Assembly (NCBI RefSeq): GCF_904849725.1
Contig: NC_058523.1
Coordinates: forward strand, 336,887,948 to 336,951,947
Length of the DNA: 64,000 nt
Reading direction: 5' to 3'
Origin: Hordeum vulgare subsp. vulgare
Lineage: Eukaryota > Streptophyta > Magnoliopsida > Poales > Poaceae
The position numbers and the translations under genes were made by a program. Of this stretch, positions 22,111 through 33,862 are shown piece after piece; positions within the stretch are counted from its first letter, which is position 1; every line of letters begins with the position of its first letter. A model generated the notes under the pieces. That model saw nothing but the letters and a program-made list of their open reading frames with translations, did no database searches and was not told the DNA's origin.

Positions 22111-25100
22111 TACGCACTTGTGCATGAGGGCTATCCCCACATGCTTGCCTCTATAAAGTTGTGATGAGAGTGGGCTTGTGTAGAGCATGTGTAGGTGATG
22201 CTAGGTTGGCTTGCACATGTGATATTGTTCCATATGTCTTATTGATTTCTATGTTGTTTTTCGAGCTAGCTTTGTGCATACATGTTACATGCAAGTACCC
22301 ATGTATTATATATGCTTTTGTGGTAGAATCATCCCAGGAATCCACTCGTGAAATCTGATTTCACTTTAGAGCAACTTCATAAACTGTCATTTTTTCTGTC
22401 TTGATGTCATGTTTAGAGCTTTGTATTATGTAGTGCTTTGACCCTATGAGGATGAATTCTTTATGTGGCAGTAGTGGGTGAACCCCTCTACAGCATGGGG
22501 TCTTTGTTTTGTCCATAGGAATTTGTATGCACTTTTTGTGCCTTGTCAAAGTTGACACTTGGCTGAAACTGACAGCTTTGTGAAAATCTGTGATTTTCAC
22601 TAAGTCTGACAATCTGCTGTTATTTTCTTCCCTTGTTGTTTTGGTTGCACAAGCTCATGTGTTGGGAATCATCCCATGCAAGAAACTAAGGTTTGTGAGC
22701 TTTTGTCTTTGTTTAGCTCCCTGTTAAATTTCATGCTTATTCACTTCTTGTAGATATCATTTTGGAGGCTGCCAAAATGCTTCAGAGCATAAGCAGCTGG
22801 TGAAAATCTGAGATTTTCACTAAGTCCCATAATCTGTTATTTTTGTCCAAGTTTGTGTCCGTAGATCTTCTCATGTGTGACTCCCATGTATAAACTTCTT
22901 GCATAGGCTTGTAGAGCTTTTGAATGGCTTTTGCCTCATATCTGGTTAGTCTCTTTTGGGTGGTTGTAGGTACTTTGAATGTTCTAGACAAACTGCTATG
23001 ATGTTGTTAAAAACAGATTGCATGTTTTAGTTGTTTTAAAGCTTGTGTGGGCATTGTTGATGGTGTGGTGTGATTCCATGCACCACCCCACTTGTATTTT
23101 CTTGTTTGATCATGTGGCAACCTGGTGACACCGGGAGAGTGCCATTGGAGTGTGCTTGTGGTTGATTTGAACCATAGGACTCCATATCTTGTTTTGTAGT
23201 TTCCGGTTGATCCGTAGCTCCGTTCTATATGTTCTTTATATGTTTTTGCTTCGTTTTCTCGTGATCACATGTTCATGACATCATCATGCATGTCAAGATA
23301 ACTTAGTATGAAGTTTTGTCCATAAGTTTATCAACTCATCTCATGCATCATATTGGTTGTTGCATCATGTTGTGTTGGTGTTCATTGGCTGTTATTTTAT
23401 CTTGGGTAGCATCGGGATCGGAGAGCGAGTAAGTGGATTCTGGAGAGTACGTGCAGGAAGATGAAGAGCAGTTCCAAGCTGAAGAATTCACAGGCAAGAT
23501 GATCGTGACCTTGATACCGTATCTAGCTTTGATATGCTTAGAATCACGTTTCCTTCGATATATGTCTGCTGCCTACCACTTGATATAATGCCTCCTGTTA
23601 TTGACATGAAACCCAAACACCTTCCCCTCGAAGCTAATGTTGTTTGGTTAAGTAGGCTTGCTCAACTCTAATGATTAGCTTTGCTAGTTGCAGGTGCCAG
23701 CTGTCTCATGTGATAACATGAGTATTTTGATATCATTATGTTTAAACTGCTATTTAACTCATGCACCTATATACTTGGTAAATGACAGAAGGCCTAGACT
23801 TTTGCCAGGTGATTTGTCCGTTATTGACGCCATAGTTTTGGTTACCGGTGTTTGATTCCATAATTGATCGCTCCTAACACGTTCGGGGTTGTTATGGGGA
23901 CCCCCTTGATAAATCGTGTAGTGTTAAGGCTTGTCTGGTAGGACCCAACATTGGTTTTAATTTTCTAATCACCTAATAATAATTTGCATAGGGAATAGCT
24001 ACCCCAAGGATTTAATCAACAACCCGGGCCAGTGCTCCTCATGAGCGTTGGTCCAAAACTAGATCCACTTGCGGGGCCACCCGGGGCAACTCAGGGGATG
24101 TCTATCCGGCCACCGTACGTACTGCTCACCCGTCGTGTCCTGAGACTGAGATATGCGGCTCTTATCGGGGTCGTCGACACGACGAGAGGTCCTGCTAGAT
24201 TTGTCTTACCTTAGCGATATATCTTGCGTACAGAAATCCCGGTGAAACTTTGGGTCTCCTCAAAGTTGAGGTTTTCCTCTAAGGAATCCGACGAGATCAC
24301 GAGATTCGTGATAGAGGATTACTTTGCGGCCTGTGGCAGATTGTGATGGACTAGTTGGAGCACCCCTGCAGGGTTTAATCTTTCAGAAAGCTGTGCCCAC
24401 CGTTATGTGGCAAACATGGATAATTTGTTAAGATCCGGTTCTAGACAACTTAAAGTAACTCTAATAAAACTGCCAACTGTGTGTGTAACCGTGACTGTCT
24501 CCTTTGAAGACCTCTCTTCGATCGGGAACACGGTGGGGTTATGTTTGACATAAGTAGGTGTTCAGGATCACTTAGTGATCACCTAGTCTTCAACCTCTCA
24601 CGTAGACCACCATATCAAATACTCTGATCATCGTAAGTTAGCCACCATATATGCTTAGGTTGCTGCAAACCTATACACTAAACCTTCCTCGCCTAATAAC
24701 TTGACTAGATTCGATACCAAGGTCATCTGATTGCTGACTCCCCATGGCTCATAGTTTACTACAAAACCCCAACAGGTACAGGTACACCCGACGCAGGAGA
24801 TCCTGATGGCACCCAGCTGACGTGGCATTACGATGTGTAGTCTGACCGACTGTACGTGAACTATCCGGAGGACTGAGGTCGTGGTCCTGATCGTGGGCCA
24901 GCATGCGGGATGTCATAGTTCTTTTACTTGTTTCATGTCGTCCGTAGCGGGACTAAACTTTGCTCTGAATAATTGTGTGGCTGTAAACCTTATGTTGTAC
25001 TATGTCAGATGGCAAGTGTATGCCCTACTTGTCATTCTTCAGTTATGTAATGTTATGATTATCTCGCTTGCGAAACGTTAAGATGCGCCTCTTTCCCTTT

Positions 25101-25148
25101 TCGGGCATCGCCCCCAAAATAGGAAAGGGCCGGATCTTAGTCGTTTCA

Positions 25149-25824
25149 GTATGTTACTTGCCCGAGATTCGATCGTCGGTATCTCCATACCTACTTCAAT
25201 CTCGTTACCGGCAAGTCACGTTACTCGTTCCATAATACAAGATCCCGCGACTAACTCTTTAGTCACATTGCTTGCAAGGCTTTGTATGTGATGTTGTATT
25301 ACCGAGTGGGCCCCGAGATACCTCTCCGTCACACGGAGTGACAAATCCTAGTCTTGATCCATGCTAACTCAACGGACACCTTCGGAGATGCCTGTAGAGT
25401 ACCTGTATAGTCCCCAGTAACGTTGCCATGTTTGATACACATATGGCATTCCTCCGATGTTAGTGAGTTACATGATCTCATGGTCATAGGAATGAATACT
25501 TGACATGAAGAAAACAATAGCAACAAAATTACAAGATCATATGCTACGTTCATAGTTTGGGTCTTGTCCATCACATCATTCTCCTAATGATGTGATCTCG
25601 TTATCAAGTGACAACACTTGTTTATGGCTATGAAACACTAACCATCCTTGATTAACGAGCTAGTCAACTAGAGGCTTACTAGGGACAATATTTTGTCTAT
25701 GTATCCGCACATGCATTTGTGTTTCCGCTCAATACAATTATAGAATGGATAATAAATGGTTATCTTGAAACAGGAAATATAATAATAACTATTTTATTAT
25801 TGCCTCTAGGGCATATTTCCAACA
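25149..25824 (-). repeat. 3' LTR of element D (partial) and polypurine tract
   Basis: It matches 34943-35342 of the 5' LTR, then continues to the LTR terminus ...ATATTTCCAACA at 25824. The adjoining gtctcccacttgcactagag (25825-25844) is the inverse of the polypurine tract. The part of the LTR left of 25149 was displaced by insertion of element A. Confidence 0.9.
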
Positions 25825-25875
25825 GTCTCCCACTTGCACTAGAGTCATTAATATAGCCTCACATCTTCATGTGAT

Positions 25876-26566
25876 TTACAATGTAATGAATCTAACGCCC
25901 ATACAGTTCTGTTGTTGTTCATGCTTTGCTCGTGAAAGAGATTTAGTCAGCGGATCTGCAACATTCATATCCGTGTGCATTTTGCAAATATTTATGTCTT
26001 CCTCCTTGATGTAATCATGGATGGCGTTGAAGCATCGCTTTATGTGTCTGGTCCTCTTGTGAAACCTTGGTTCCTTGGCTAGAGCAATGGCACCAGTGTT
26101 GTCAGAGAACAGATTGATTGGATCCAGTGCACTTGGCACTACACCAAGATCTGACATAAACTGCTTCATCCAGACACCCTCCTTGGCCGCCTCTAAGGCA
26201 GCTATGTACTCCGCTTCGCGTGTAGAATCAACTACGACGCTTTGCTTGGAACTGCACCAGCTTACCGCACCCCCCGTTAAGAATAAATACGTATCGAGTT
26301 TGTGACTTAGAGTCATCTGAATCAGTGTCCAAGCTTGCATCAACGTAACCCTTTACGACGAGCTCTTCGTCACCTCCATAAATGAGAAACATTTCCTTAG
26401 TCCTTTTTAGGTACTTCAGAATATTGTTGACCGCCGCCCAGTGTTCCACTCCTAGATCACTTTGAAACCTGCATGCCATACTTATGGCCAGGCTGACATC
26501 CGGTCTTGTGCACAACATTGCATAGATGATAGACCCTATGGCTGAAGCATATGGGACAACACTCAT
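25876..26566 (-). pseudogene. RNase H of copia element D
   Basis: Two overlapping minus-strand frames hold the C-terminal RT/RNase H region: YASAIGSIIYAMLCTRPDVS, then a frame change near 26290, then WCSSKQSVVVDSTREAEYIA, FSDNTGAIALAKEPRFHKRT and NVADPLTKSLSRAKH, all standard for copia RNase H. The frame closes at 25876, about 50 bp from the LTR. In the living family this domain degrades the RNA strand during reverse transcription. Confidence 0.9.
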
Positions 26567-27537
26567 CTTTTATCTATCTTCTGCAGTTACTGGACATTGA
26601 GTCTTACTCAACTTTATACCTTGTAACACAGGCAAGAACCCCTTCTTGTATTGTTCCATTTTGAACTTCCTCAAAACTTTATCAATGTATGTGCTTTGTG
26701 AAAGAACTATTAGGGGTCTCGACCTATCTCTATAGATCTTAATGACCAATATGTAAGAAGCTTCTCCTAGGTCTTTTATTGAAAAAAAATATTCAAGTAA
26801 TCCTTTACGCTTTCCAAAAACTCCACTTTGTTTCCAATCAGCAATATGTCATCCACATATAATATTAGAAACGCTATAGAGCTCCCATTCACTTTCTTAT
26901 AAATACATGCTTCTCCAAAAACTTGTATAAACCCAAATGCCTTGATCACCTCATCAAACCGTGGATTCCAACTCCGAGATGCTTGCACCAGTCCATAAAT
27001 GGATCGCTGGAGCTTGCACACCTTGTCAGCATTCTCTGGATCGACAAAACCTTCGGGTTGTATCGTATACAACTCTTCCTTAAGTAACCCGTTAAGGAAC
27101 ACTGTTTTGACATCCATCTGCCAGATTTCATAATCGAAAAATGCAGTTATTGCTAACATGATTCAGACGGACTTAAGCATCGCTACAGGTGAGAATGTAT
27201 CAACGTAGTCAACTCCTTGAACTTGTGAAAAACCCTTTGCCACAAGTCGAGCTTTATAAACGGTTACATTACCGTCCGCGTCCGTCTTCTTCTTAAAGAC
27301 ACATTTGTTCTAAATAGCCTTGCGACCTTCAGGTAATACTTCCAAAGTCCACACTTTGTTTTCATACATAGATCCTATCTCGGATTTCATGGCTTCTAAC
27401 CATCTGTTGGAATCTGGGCCCGCCATTGCTTCTCCATAATTCGCACGCTCATTGTTGTCCAACAACATGATGGACAAGACAAGATTCATGTACCACTCGG
27501 GAGCAGTGCGTGCTCTTGTCGACCAGTGAGGTCCCAC
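26567..27537 (-). pseudogene. Reverse transcriptase of copia element D
   Basis: The segments [79 protein letters not shown] and the catalytic [10 protein letters not shown] (about 26841-26870) are in order. A stop interrupts [10 protein letters not shown] near 27310 (CAG to TAG) and another follows LKSV near 27170 (CGA to TGA). Frames shift near 26780 and again in the RT/RNase H connection. Family role: cDNA synthesis. Confidence 0.9.
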
Positions 27538-28280
27538 AGTTTCTTGATCTGAAGCTTCATGATCATCATCATTAGCTTCCTCTTCAACTGGTGTTGCCTC
27601 GACTGAAAGTTCTTTCTGCCCTGTGCCACCATTTTATTCAAGCAGAGGTTCTGTAACCTCATCAAGTTCTATCTTCCTCCCACTCAAACTTTCGAGAGAA
27701 ACTCTTTCTCAAGAAAAGCTCCATTCTTAGCGATAAACACTTTGCCCTCGGATCTAAGATAGAAGGTATACCCAACTGTCTCTTTTGGGTAACCTACGCA
27801 GACGCACTTTTCCGCTTTGGGTTCCAGCTTTTCAAGCTAAAGATTTTTGACATAAGCATCACGTCCCCAAACTTTAAGAAACAACAACTTTGGCTTCTTG
27901 CCATACCTTAACTCATATGGTGTCGTCTCAACGGATTTTGATGGTGCCGTATTTAAAATGAATGCAGTTGTCTCTAATGCATAGCCCCAAAATGATAAAG
28001 GCAAATCGGTAAAAGACATCATAGATCGCACCATATCTAACAAAGTACGATTACAACGTTCGGACACACCATTACGCTGTGGTGTTCCATGCGGTGTCAA
28101 CTCTGAAACAATTCCACATTGTCTTAAGTGAGCACCAAACTCGTAACTCAGATATTATCCTCCTCGATCAGATCATAGGAATTTGATCTCCTTGCTACAA
28201 TGATTTTCAACTTCACTCTGAAATTGTTTAAACTTTTCAAACGTTTTAGACTTGTGCTTCATAAAGTAGATATAGCCATA
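27538..28280 (-). pseudogene. Integrase C-terminal half of element D
   Basis: This is the portion of the copia integrase left of the CACTA insertion: FMKHKSKTFEKFKQFQSEVE, SDRGG (second catalytic Asp), the Glu segment PQRNGVSERCNRTLLD, LPLSFWGYALETTAFILN and KPKLLFLKVWGRDAYVKNL. Stops occur on both sides of SDRGG (near 28165 and 28153); one is explained by CGA to TGA. The acidic, low-complexity part 27540-27720 is the poorly conserved integrase-RT linker. Confidence 0.88.
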
Positions 28281-28799
28281 CACTACTGGAATCCAGAAAT
28301 TTGCCGTCTGCTTGGCCTTTGCCGTCAGCTCAAACATGGCAAAGGTACTCTTTGCCGTCAGCTGCCACAGTGCTGACGGCAAAGAGGTGGCACATGGAAA
28401 AAGATTATTTTGCCGTCAGCCACTTCTTTGCCGTCCACTGGCCGACGGCAAAGAAGCCCTAAGCGGACGGCAAAGGGAGGCGGACGGCAAAGCCCCGCCA
28501 CACAACGGCCGAAACGTCACCCCACACACCCCTCCCCTTTGTCGTCTGCTTGGGGCCCTTTGCCATCCGCCTGGGAGCGCGGCGGACGGCAAAGGTGTCG
28601 GCGGCCCACCAACCCAACCACCCACCCGGTGCCTCCCCCCCCCCCCCCCCCCCGGACCTTTGCCGTCGGCCTTGGGGGCCTTTGCCGTCAGCCTAGGAGC
28701 GCGGCAGACGGCAAAGGGCCGGCAGCCTAGCCACGTCCACGCGCACCCCCGCCCCCCTTCCAACCGTTCCCACGTAGCCCCCCTCCAACCCCCGCCGCC

Positions 28800-29210
28800 T
28801 ACCGACGTCCCGCGCCGCCGCTGCCCTGCGCCGCCGCTGCCCCTCGCCGCCGCTGCCCCGCGCCGACGCCTGCCCCGCGCCGCTGTCTGCACCGCGCCGC
28901 CGCCTGCCCCGCGCCGCTCCTCCTCCCTGCCCCGCGCCGCCGCCTGCCGCCGCCTGCCCCGCGCCGCTCCTCCTCCCTGCCCCGCGCCGCCGCCTGCCCC
29001 GCGCCGCTCCTCCTCCCTGCCCCGCGCCGCCGCCTGCCCCGCGCCGCTCCTCCTCCCTGCCCCGCGCCGCTGCCTGCCCCGCGCCGCCCCTCCTCCGTGC
29101 GCCGCCCACTCCCCTGTCGCCTGCCCCTACACCGCCCCTCCTGCGCCGCCCCTCCTCCCTGCGGCACCCCTCCTCCCTGCGCCTCCTCCCTGCACCGCCC
29201 CTCCTCCCTG
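28800..29210. repeat. ~40-bp GC-rich minisatellite in the CACTA element
   Basis: The block 'gcgccgctcc' recurs at 28911, 28961, 29001 and 29041, giving a 40-bp unit with one 50-bp spacing. Shorter degenerate units (ccgccgctgcccc) lie before it and 'ctcctccctgc' units after it. The long Pro/Ala/Arg-rich open frames on both strands come from this repeat. Confidence 0.9.
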
Positions 29211-29732
29211 CACCGCCCTTCCAAGATAGGTAAATTTATTTCTATTTTTTTGTTTTTTTCTCTTTTGTCATTTTTAGGTTCATGGTAATTAGTTTGTGGT
29301 AATTAGTTTGTTAGGTTATACTATATATGCTAATTGTTTATGGTAAAATTAATGACACGAGGATGATAACATTAGTTGTCAAGCATGATGTGTTTTTTTG
29401 GTTTTGTTTCTATTTAATGGTATTTGTAGTTTGAAAACGCCGATGTGTTCTGTGTCACACATGTGTTCTCATAGTACCTCGTCATCGGAATGGCTAAAAA
29501 ACAATATTTTTTTGACTCGGGAGTACTGATGATGTGTTTCAAGAAAAAAGTGGTGTCATTAGAAAAGAAAAAGGTTTAGGGTTGAGCACATTATTCTATC
29601 TTCGAAGATCGACCCGGTACCCTCCCAAAAAAAAGATTGACCCGGTCCAGCTGATTCATGAGCACAACGACGTGGGAAGCACTATGTTGTGGTGTGTGTG
29701 CTTCCACCGGACAAAACAATGAAATTTTGAAA

Positions 29733-29845
29733 CATGGACGCGGCGCCGGACCAGGCGTTGACGGCGGAGGCGGCGGCCGTGCTCTCCCCGAGCGGGCCGG
29801 TCAGGTAGCTGATGAAGTTGGAGGAGATGCCGTAGTACGCGAACC
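29733..29845 (-). pseudogene. Captured fragment of an NPF (NRT1/PTR) transporter gene
   Basis: The minus strand encodes GFAYYGISSNFISYLTGPLG, then ESTAAASAVNAWSGAASM. This closely resembles the conserved start of the plant NRT1/PTR (NPF) proton-coupled nitrate/peptide transporters, where an (E)R-F-A-(Y/F)-YG-I-S-S-N-L-I-x-YLT-GPL motif sits in the first membrane helix. About 38 codons are present without a stop; similarity ends inside the following sequence (QNFIVLSG), so only part of an exon was captured. It lies between simple-sequence blocks of the CACTA element and cannot make a transporter. Identification is from memory of the family motif. Confidence 0.7.
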
Positions 29846-30490
29846 CCCGACCCCCCGACCCCCGACGCCACTGACCCCTGACCCCCGACGCCACTAACCC
29901 TCGACCCCCGACCCCCTACCCCGACCGTGACGCCACTGACCCTCAACTCCCGAGCCCGGACACCTCTTTGGCCTCTTGTTGACCGAAAAGACCCCAACCC
30001 CCGACGCTAGTGACCCTCAACCCCCGACAACACTCACCCCCGACCCCGACCCCCGACGCCACTGACCCCCGATCCCCGACGCCCGACGCCACTGACCCTC
30101 GACCCCCGACCCTCGACCCCCGACAACACTCACCCTCGACCCCCGACCCCTACCCCAACCCCCGACGCCACTGACCCCCGACCCCCGACGCCCGACGCCA
30201 CTGACCCTCGACCCCCGACCCCCGACAACACTCACCCTCGACCCCCGACTCCCTACCCCGACCCCCGACGCCACTGACCCCCGACCCCACTGACCCCCGA
30301 CCCCCGACGCCCGACGCCACTGACCCTCGACCCCCGACCCCCGACAACACTCACCCTCGACCCCCGACCCCCTACCCCGATCCCCGACGCCACTGACCCC
30401 CAACCCCCGAGCCCCGACACCTCTTCGGCCTCTTGTTGACCGAAAAGACCCCAATCCCCGACGCCAGTGACCTTCGACCCCCGATGACAC
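29846..30490. repeat. CCCCCGACGCCACTGA-type tandem repeat, ~100-bp higher unit
   Basis: The segment is made of 'acccccgacgccactgaccc' variants. A marker block 'cgacaacactcacc' recurs near 30025, 30121, 30222 and 30341, so units are about 95-120 bp. A longer block (cctcttgttgaccgaaaaga) occurs at both ends, near 29970 and 30429. Gly/Val/Arg-rich frames on the minus strand are by-products. Confidence 0.88.
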
Positions 30491-31028
30491 TGACCCACAT
30501 AGTTATGAGTTAGGTCATATAGTTATGTTAATTATAAAAACATCATATTTGTGTTGATCGGGTGAATTTCAATGTGCAGTTGTTCGACGACCTCCACGTG
30601 CGTTGGACGAGCTCCGCCCTTGCGTTGTTGGTGAGCACAAATGACTTCTCCTCCTACCCCCTTAATTTGCTCTGTCCCGGTCTTCGTGCCGATGAAACTT
30701 GCTAGCTATAGGTTTCTTCAATCAAGAGTATGCGTGACCCCTCATGGCAAAGAGGGTATGGCAGACGACAAAGAGAGGAGGCCTGCCGTTAACACTTAAC
30801 GGGGACGTTGCAATATATGCCGTCCCATTTATTTTGCCGTCTGCCCCCTCATGGCAAAGATTCTTTGCCGTCCGCTTTGTGAAGGCAGACGGCAAAGACC
30901 CTCTTCACCGGATTTTTTTTTACCGTCTACTTTGCCATGAGGGGGCAGACGGCAAAGCCTTTGCCGTCCGTGGTTGCCCCCTTTGCCGTCCGCCTTGGCA
31001 GACGGCAAATTTCTGGATTTCAGTAGTG

Positions 31029-31559
31029 ATACCTATTCAAATCGTCAGTGAAGGTGAGAAAATAACGATACCCGCCGCGCGCCTCTATGCTCATTGGTCC
31101 GCACACATCAGTATGTATGATCTCCAATAAGTCACTCACACGCTCCATTGTTCTAGAGAATAGAGTCTTAGTCATCTTGCCCATGAGGCATGGTTCACAT
31201 GTGTCAAGTGATTCAAAATCAAGTGAGTCCAAAAGTTCATCAGCATGGAGTTTCTTCATGCGCTTAACACCAATATGACCTAAGCGGCAGTGCCACAAGA
31301 AAGTGGTGCTATCATTGTTAACTCTACATCTTTTGGTATCAATGTCATGGATATGAGTGTCATCACAATCGAGATTCAATATGAACAAACCCCTCACATT
31401 GGGTGCATCACCATAAAAGATATTACTCATATAACTAGAACAACCATTATTCTCAGACTTAAATGAGTAACCATCTCGCAATAAGCAAGAACCAGATATA
31501 ATGTTCATGCTCAATGCAGGCACTAAATAACAATTATTTAAGTTCATAACTAATCCCAA
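31029..31559 (-). pseudogene. GAG-pre-integrase and integrase N-terminal half of element D
   Basis: The open frame carries NNCYLVPALSMNIISGSCLL, the zinc-binding His region LWHCRLGHIGVKRMKKLH, the CEPC pair, and the first catalytic Asp in HTDVCGPM. It is then cut by the CACTA element after FTDDLNRY. The second Asp and Glu lie on the other side of the transposon (27538-28280). The frame joins the upstream protease frame by a shift near 31555. Confidence 0.9.
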
Positions 31560-32608
31560 TGGTAACTAAAGTGAGACCGTGCTGACGACGATGCATCAAC
31601 CTTGGAACCATTTCCCACGCGCATTGTCACTTCATCCTTCGCCAGCCTTCGTTTATTCTGCAGCTCCTGTTTCGACTTGCAAATGTGAGCAACAGAACCG
31701 GTATAAAATACCCAGGCACTACTCCGAGAGTTGGTGAGGTACACATGAATAACATGTATATCATATATACCTTGTTTGGCATTGGTCGCCTTCTTATCGG
31801 CCAGATACTTGGGGCAGTTGCGCTTCCAGTGACCAGTCCCCTTGCAATAATAGCACTCATTTTCCGTCTTAGGCCCAGCCTTGGGTTTCTTCGTCGGAGG
31901 GGCAACTGCTTTGCCACTCTTCCTGGAGTTACCCTTCTTGTCTTTGCTGTTCTTCTTGAAACTAGTGGTCTTATTGACCATCAACACTTGATGTTCTTTC
32001 TGGATTTCTGTCTCAGCGACTTTCAGCATCATAAATAACTCATCGGGTGACTTATTCATCCCTTGCATGTTATAGTTCAACAAGAAGATCTTGTAGCTAG
32101 GTGGCAGTGATTGAAGAATTATGTCAGTGATAGCTTCTTGCGGGAGAGCGGTCCCTAGCTTAGCTAGACGGTTTGAGTACCCAGACATCTTGAGCACATG
32201 TTCACTGACAGACGAATTCTCCTACATTTTGCAAGCATAGAATTTACCGGACGTCTCATAACTCTCAATTCAGGCATTCTTCTCAAAGGTAAACTTCAAC
32301 TCTTGGAACATCTCATATGCTCCATGACGTTCAAAACATCTTTGGAGTCCGGGTTCTAGTCCTTACAAAACTGCACATTGAACTAGTGAGTAGTCATCCT
32401 TACGAGCTTGCCAAGTGTTCAAAACATCTTGGTCAGCCGTAGCAGGTGGTTCATATCCTAGCGCTACATCAAGGACATAATTATTTTGCCCAGCTTGGAG
32501 GATAAGCCTCAGATTTCGAGCCCAGTCTACAAAGTTGCTACCATCATCTTTTAGTTTAGCTTTCTCTAGGAACGTATTGAAATTCAGGGTTGCTACTACG
32601 CGACCCGT
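31550..32608 (-). pseudogene. gag: gag-protease of copia element D
   Basis: The copia gag homologous to 62160-63630 of element H. It includes ALPQEAITDIILQSLPPSYK, MNKSPDELFMMLKVAE, the CCHC knuckle CYYCKGTGHWKRNC (intact) and the protease start WVFYTGSVAHIC. The catalytic Asp of the DTG triad is Tyr (codon 31703-31705). The start position that is ATG in element H (63630) is ACG here (32608-32606). The N-terminal part (32200-32600) is in other frames with stops. Gag packages the element RNA; this copy cannot do so. Confidence 0.88.
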
Positions 32609-33862
32609 TGATCTACAACATAAAATTTTGCAAAGATTACTTAGACTATGTTCAAGACAATTGAGTTTAGCTAATCATATTACTAATAAACTCCCACTCA
32701 AATAGACATCCCTCTAGTCATTCGAGTGTCGCATGATCCAAATTCACTAACTCAAGTCCGGTCATCACGTGAGTTGAGTATAGTTTCAGTGGTGAACATC
32801 TCCATGTTGATCATATCTACTATATGATTCATGCTCGACCTTTCGGTCTCTTGTGTTCCGAGGCCATGTCTGTACATGCTAGGCTCGTCAATTCTAACCC
32901 GAGTGTTCCGCGTGTGCAACTGTTTTGCACCTGTTGTATGTGAACTTTAAGTCTATCACACCCGATCATCACGTGGTGTCTTGAAACGACGAACTTTCGT
33001 AACGGTGCATAGTCGGGGAGAACACAATTTTATCTTGAAATTTTAGTGAGGGGTCACCTTATAATGCTACCACCGTTCTAAGAAAAATAAGGTGCATAAA
33101 AGGATTAATATGACATGCAAATCATAAGTGACATGATATGGCCATGATCTTGTGCTTCTTGATCTCCATCACCAAAGCACCGGCATGATCTTCATCGTCA
33201 CCGGCGCCACACCATGATCTCAATCATCATGATCTACATCATTGTGCCGCCATCGAGGTTGTCATGCTATCTATGTTATTACTACTAAAGCTACTACCTA
33301 GCAATATATTTAATGCATCTAACAGCACAAACGTTAGTTTAAAGACAACCCTATGGCTCATGTCGGTTGCCGTAGCATCGATGTGCAAGTCGATATTTAA
33401 CAATTACAACATGATCATCTCATACATCCAATATATCACATCATGTCTTTGGCCATATCACATCACATGCATACCCTACAAAAACAAGTTAGACGTCCTC
33501 TAATTTGTTGTTGCATATTTTACGTGGCTGCTATGGGTATCTAGTATGATCGCATCTTACTTACGCAAAGCCACAATGGTGATATGCAAATTGCTATTTA
33601 ACCTTCTCCAACGACCGCCCTGGTCAAATCTGATTCAACTAAAGTTGAAGAAACAGACACCCGCCAGTCATCTTTATGCAACAAGTTGCATGTCAGTCGA
33701 TGAAACTGGTCTCTCGTAAGCGTACGAGTAAGGTTGGTCCGGGCCAATTCAATCCAACAATGTCGCCGAATCAAGAAAATACTAAGGAGGGCAGCAAATT
33801 GAAGATCAACACCGACAAACTCTTTTGTGTTCTACTCGATATTTCATCTACGCATGAACCTA
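32609..33862 (-). other. 5' untranslated leader of element D
   Basis: About 1.25 kb between the lost gag start and the primer-binding site. Its first part matches 63631-64000 of element H. Small open frames on the + strand are not conserved, and I see no gene. Angela/BARE elements are known to have long leaders. Confidence 0.75.

Larger units (their letters stand above)
15056..25148 (+). mobile_element. Gypsy LTR retrotransposon A (Tekay-like chromovirus clade), degenerate, with a ~5.2-kb LTR
   Basis: Plus-strand remains of gag, a CCHC knuckle, protease, reverse transcriptase, RNase H, integrase and a C-terminal chromodomain occur in gypsy order between 15499 and 19946. They are followed by a purine-rich tract (gtgtgggagagtt, ~19971-19983) and a 3' LTR (19984-25148). 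The 5' LTR is outside the window, beyond the B/CACTA insertions. The element sits inside the 3' LTR of copia D: Angela-type sequence resumes at 25149, probably with gtatg as the right target-site copy. Every coding block is disabled by stops or frameshifts. Confidence 0.9.
19984..25148 (+). repeat. 3' LTR of element A (~5.2 kb)
   Basis: It runs from TGTAATGCCC, directly after the purine tract, to ...AGTCGTTTCA, where copia D resumes. With only one LTR in view the length cannot be confirmed by pairing. It contains a GC-rich segment with a promoter-like region (20560-21300), two tRNA-like boxes (21451-21680) and a GT microsatellite (~21760-22110). The rest, 22110-25148, is non-coding with no gene I can support. 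Repeated 'gaaaatctg(t/a)gattttcacta' blocks occur near 22580 and 22802. Confidence 0.75.
28281..31028. mobile_element. Non-autonomous CACTA element inside the integrase of D, with captured host sequence
   Basis: The left end is CACTACTGGAATCCAGAAAT and the right end is the inverse (ATTTCTGGATTTCAGTAGTG), bounded by a 3-bp direct repeat ata (28278-28280 and 31029-31031). Removing the element restores alignment with the same region of element H (near 62155). 'ttgccgtctgc' and 'agacggcaaag' motifs crowd both ends (28304-28715 and 30745-31014). The 2748-bp interior carries no transposase. It holds GC minisatellites, a poly-C run (28636-28653), a host-gene-like fragment (29733-29845) and a ~430-bp AT-rich stretch (29220-29650) in which I see no gene. 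It has the features of a transduplicating CACTA derivative. Confidence 0.9.

Noticed and set aside
21465..22156. Cys/Val-rich and His/Thr-rich ORFs
   Set aside because: They are translations of the GT/CA microsatellite in the A LTR.
28312..29229. 305-codon Pro/Arg/Ala-rich ORF and its antisense frames
   Set aside because: They are produced by CACTA subterminal motifs, a poly-C run and the 40-bp minisatellite. They have no domain and cross the repeat structure.
30017..30498. Gly/Val/Arg-rich ORFs resembling structural proteins
   Set aside because: They result entirely from the CCCCCGACGCCACTGA-type tandem repeat.
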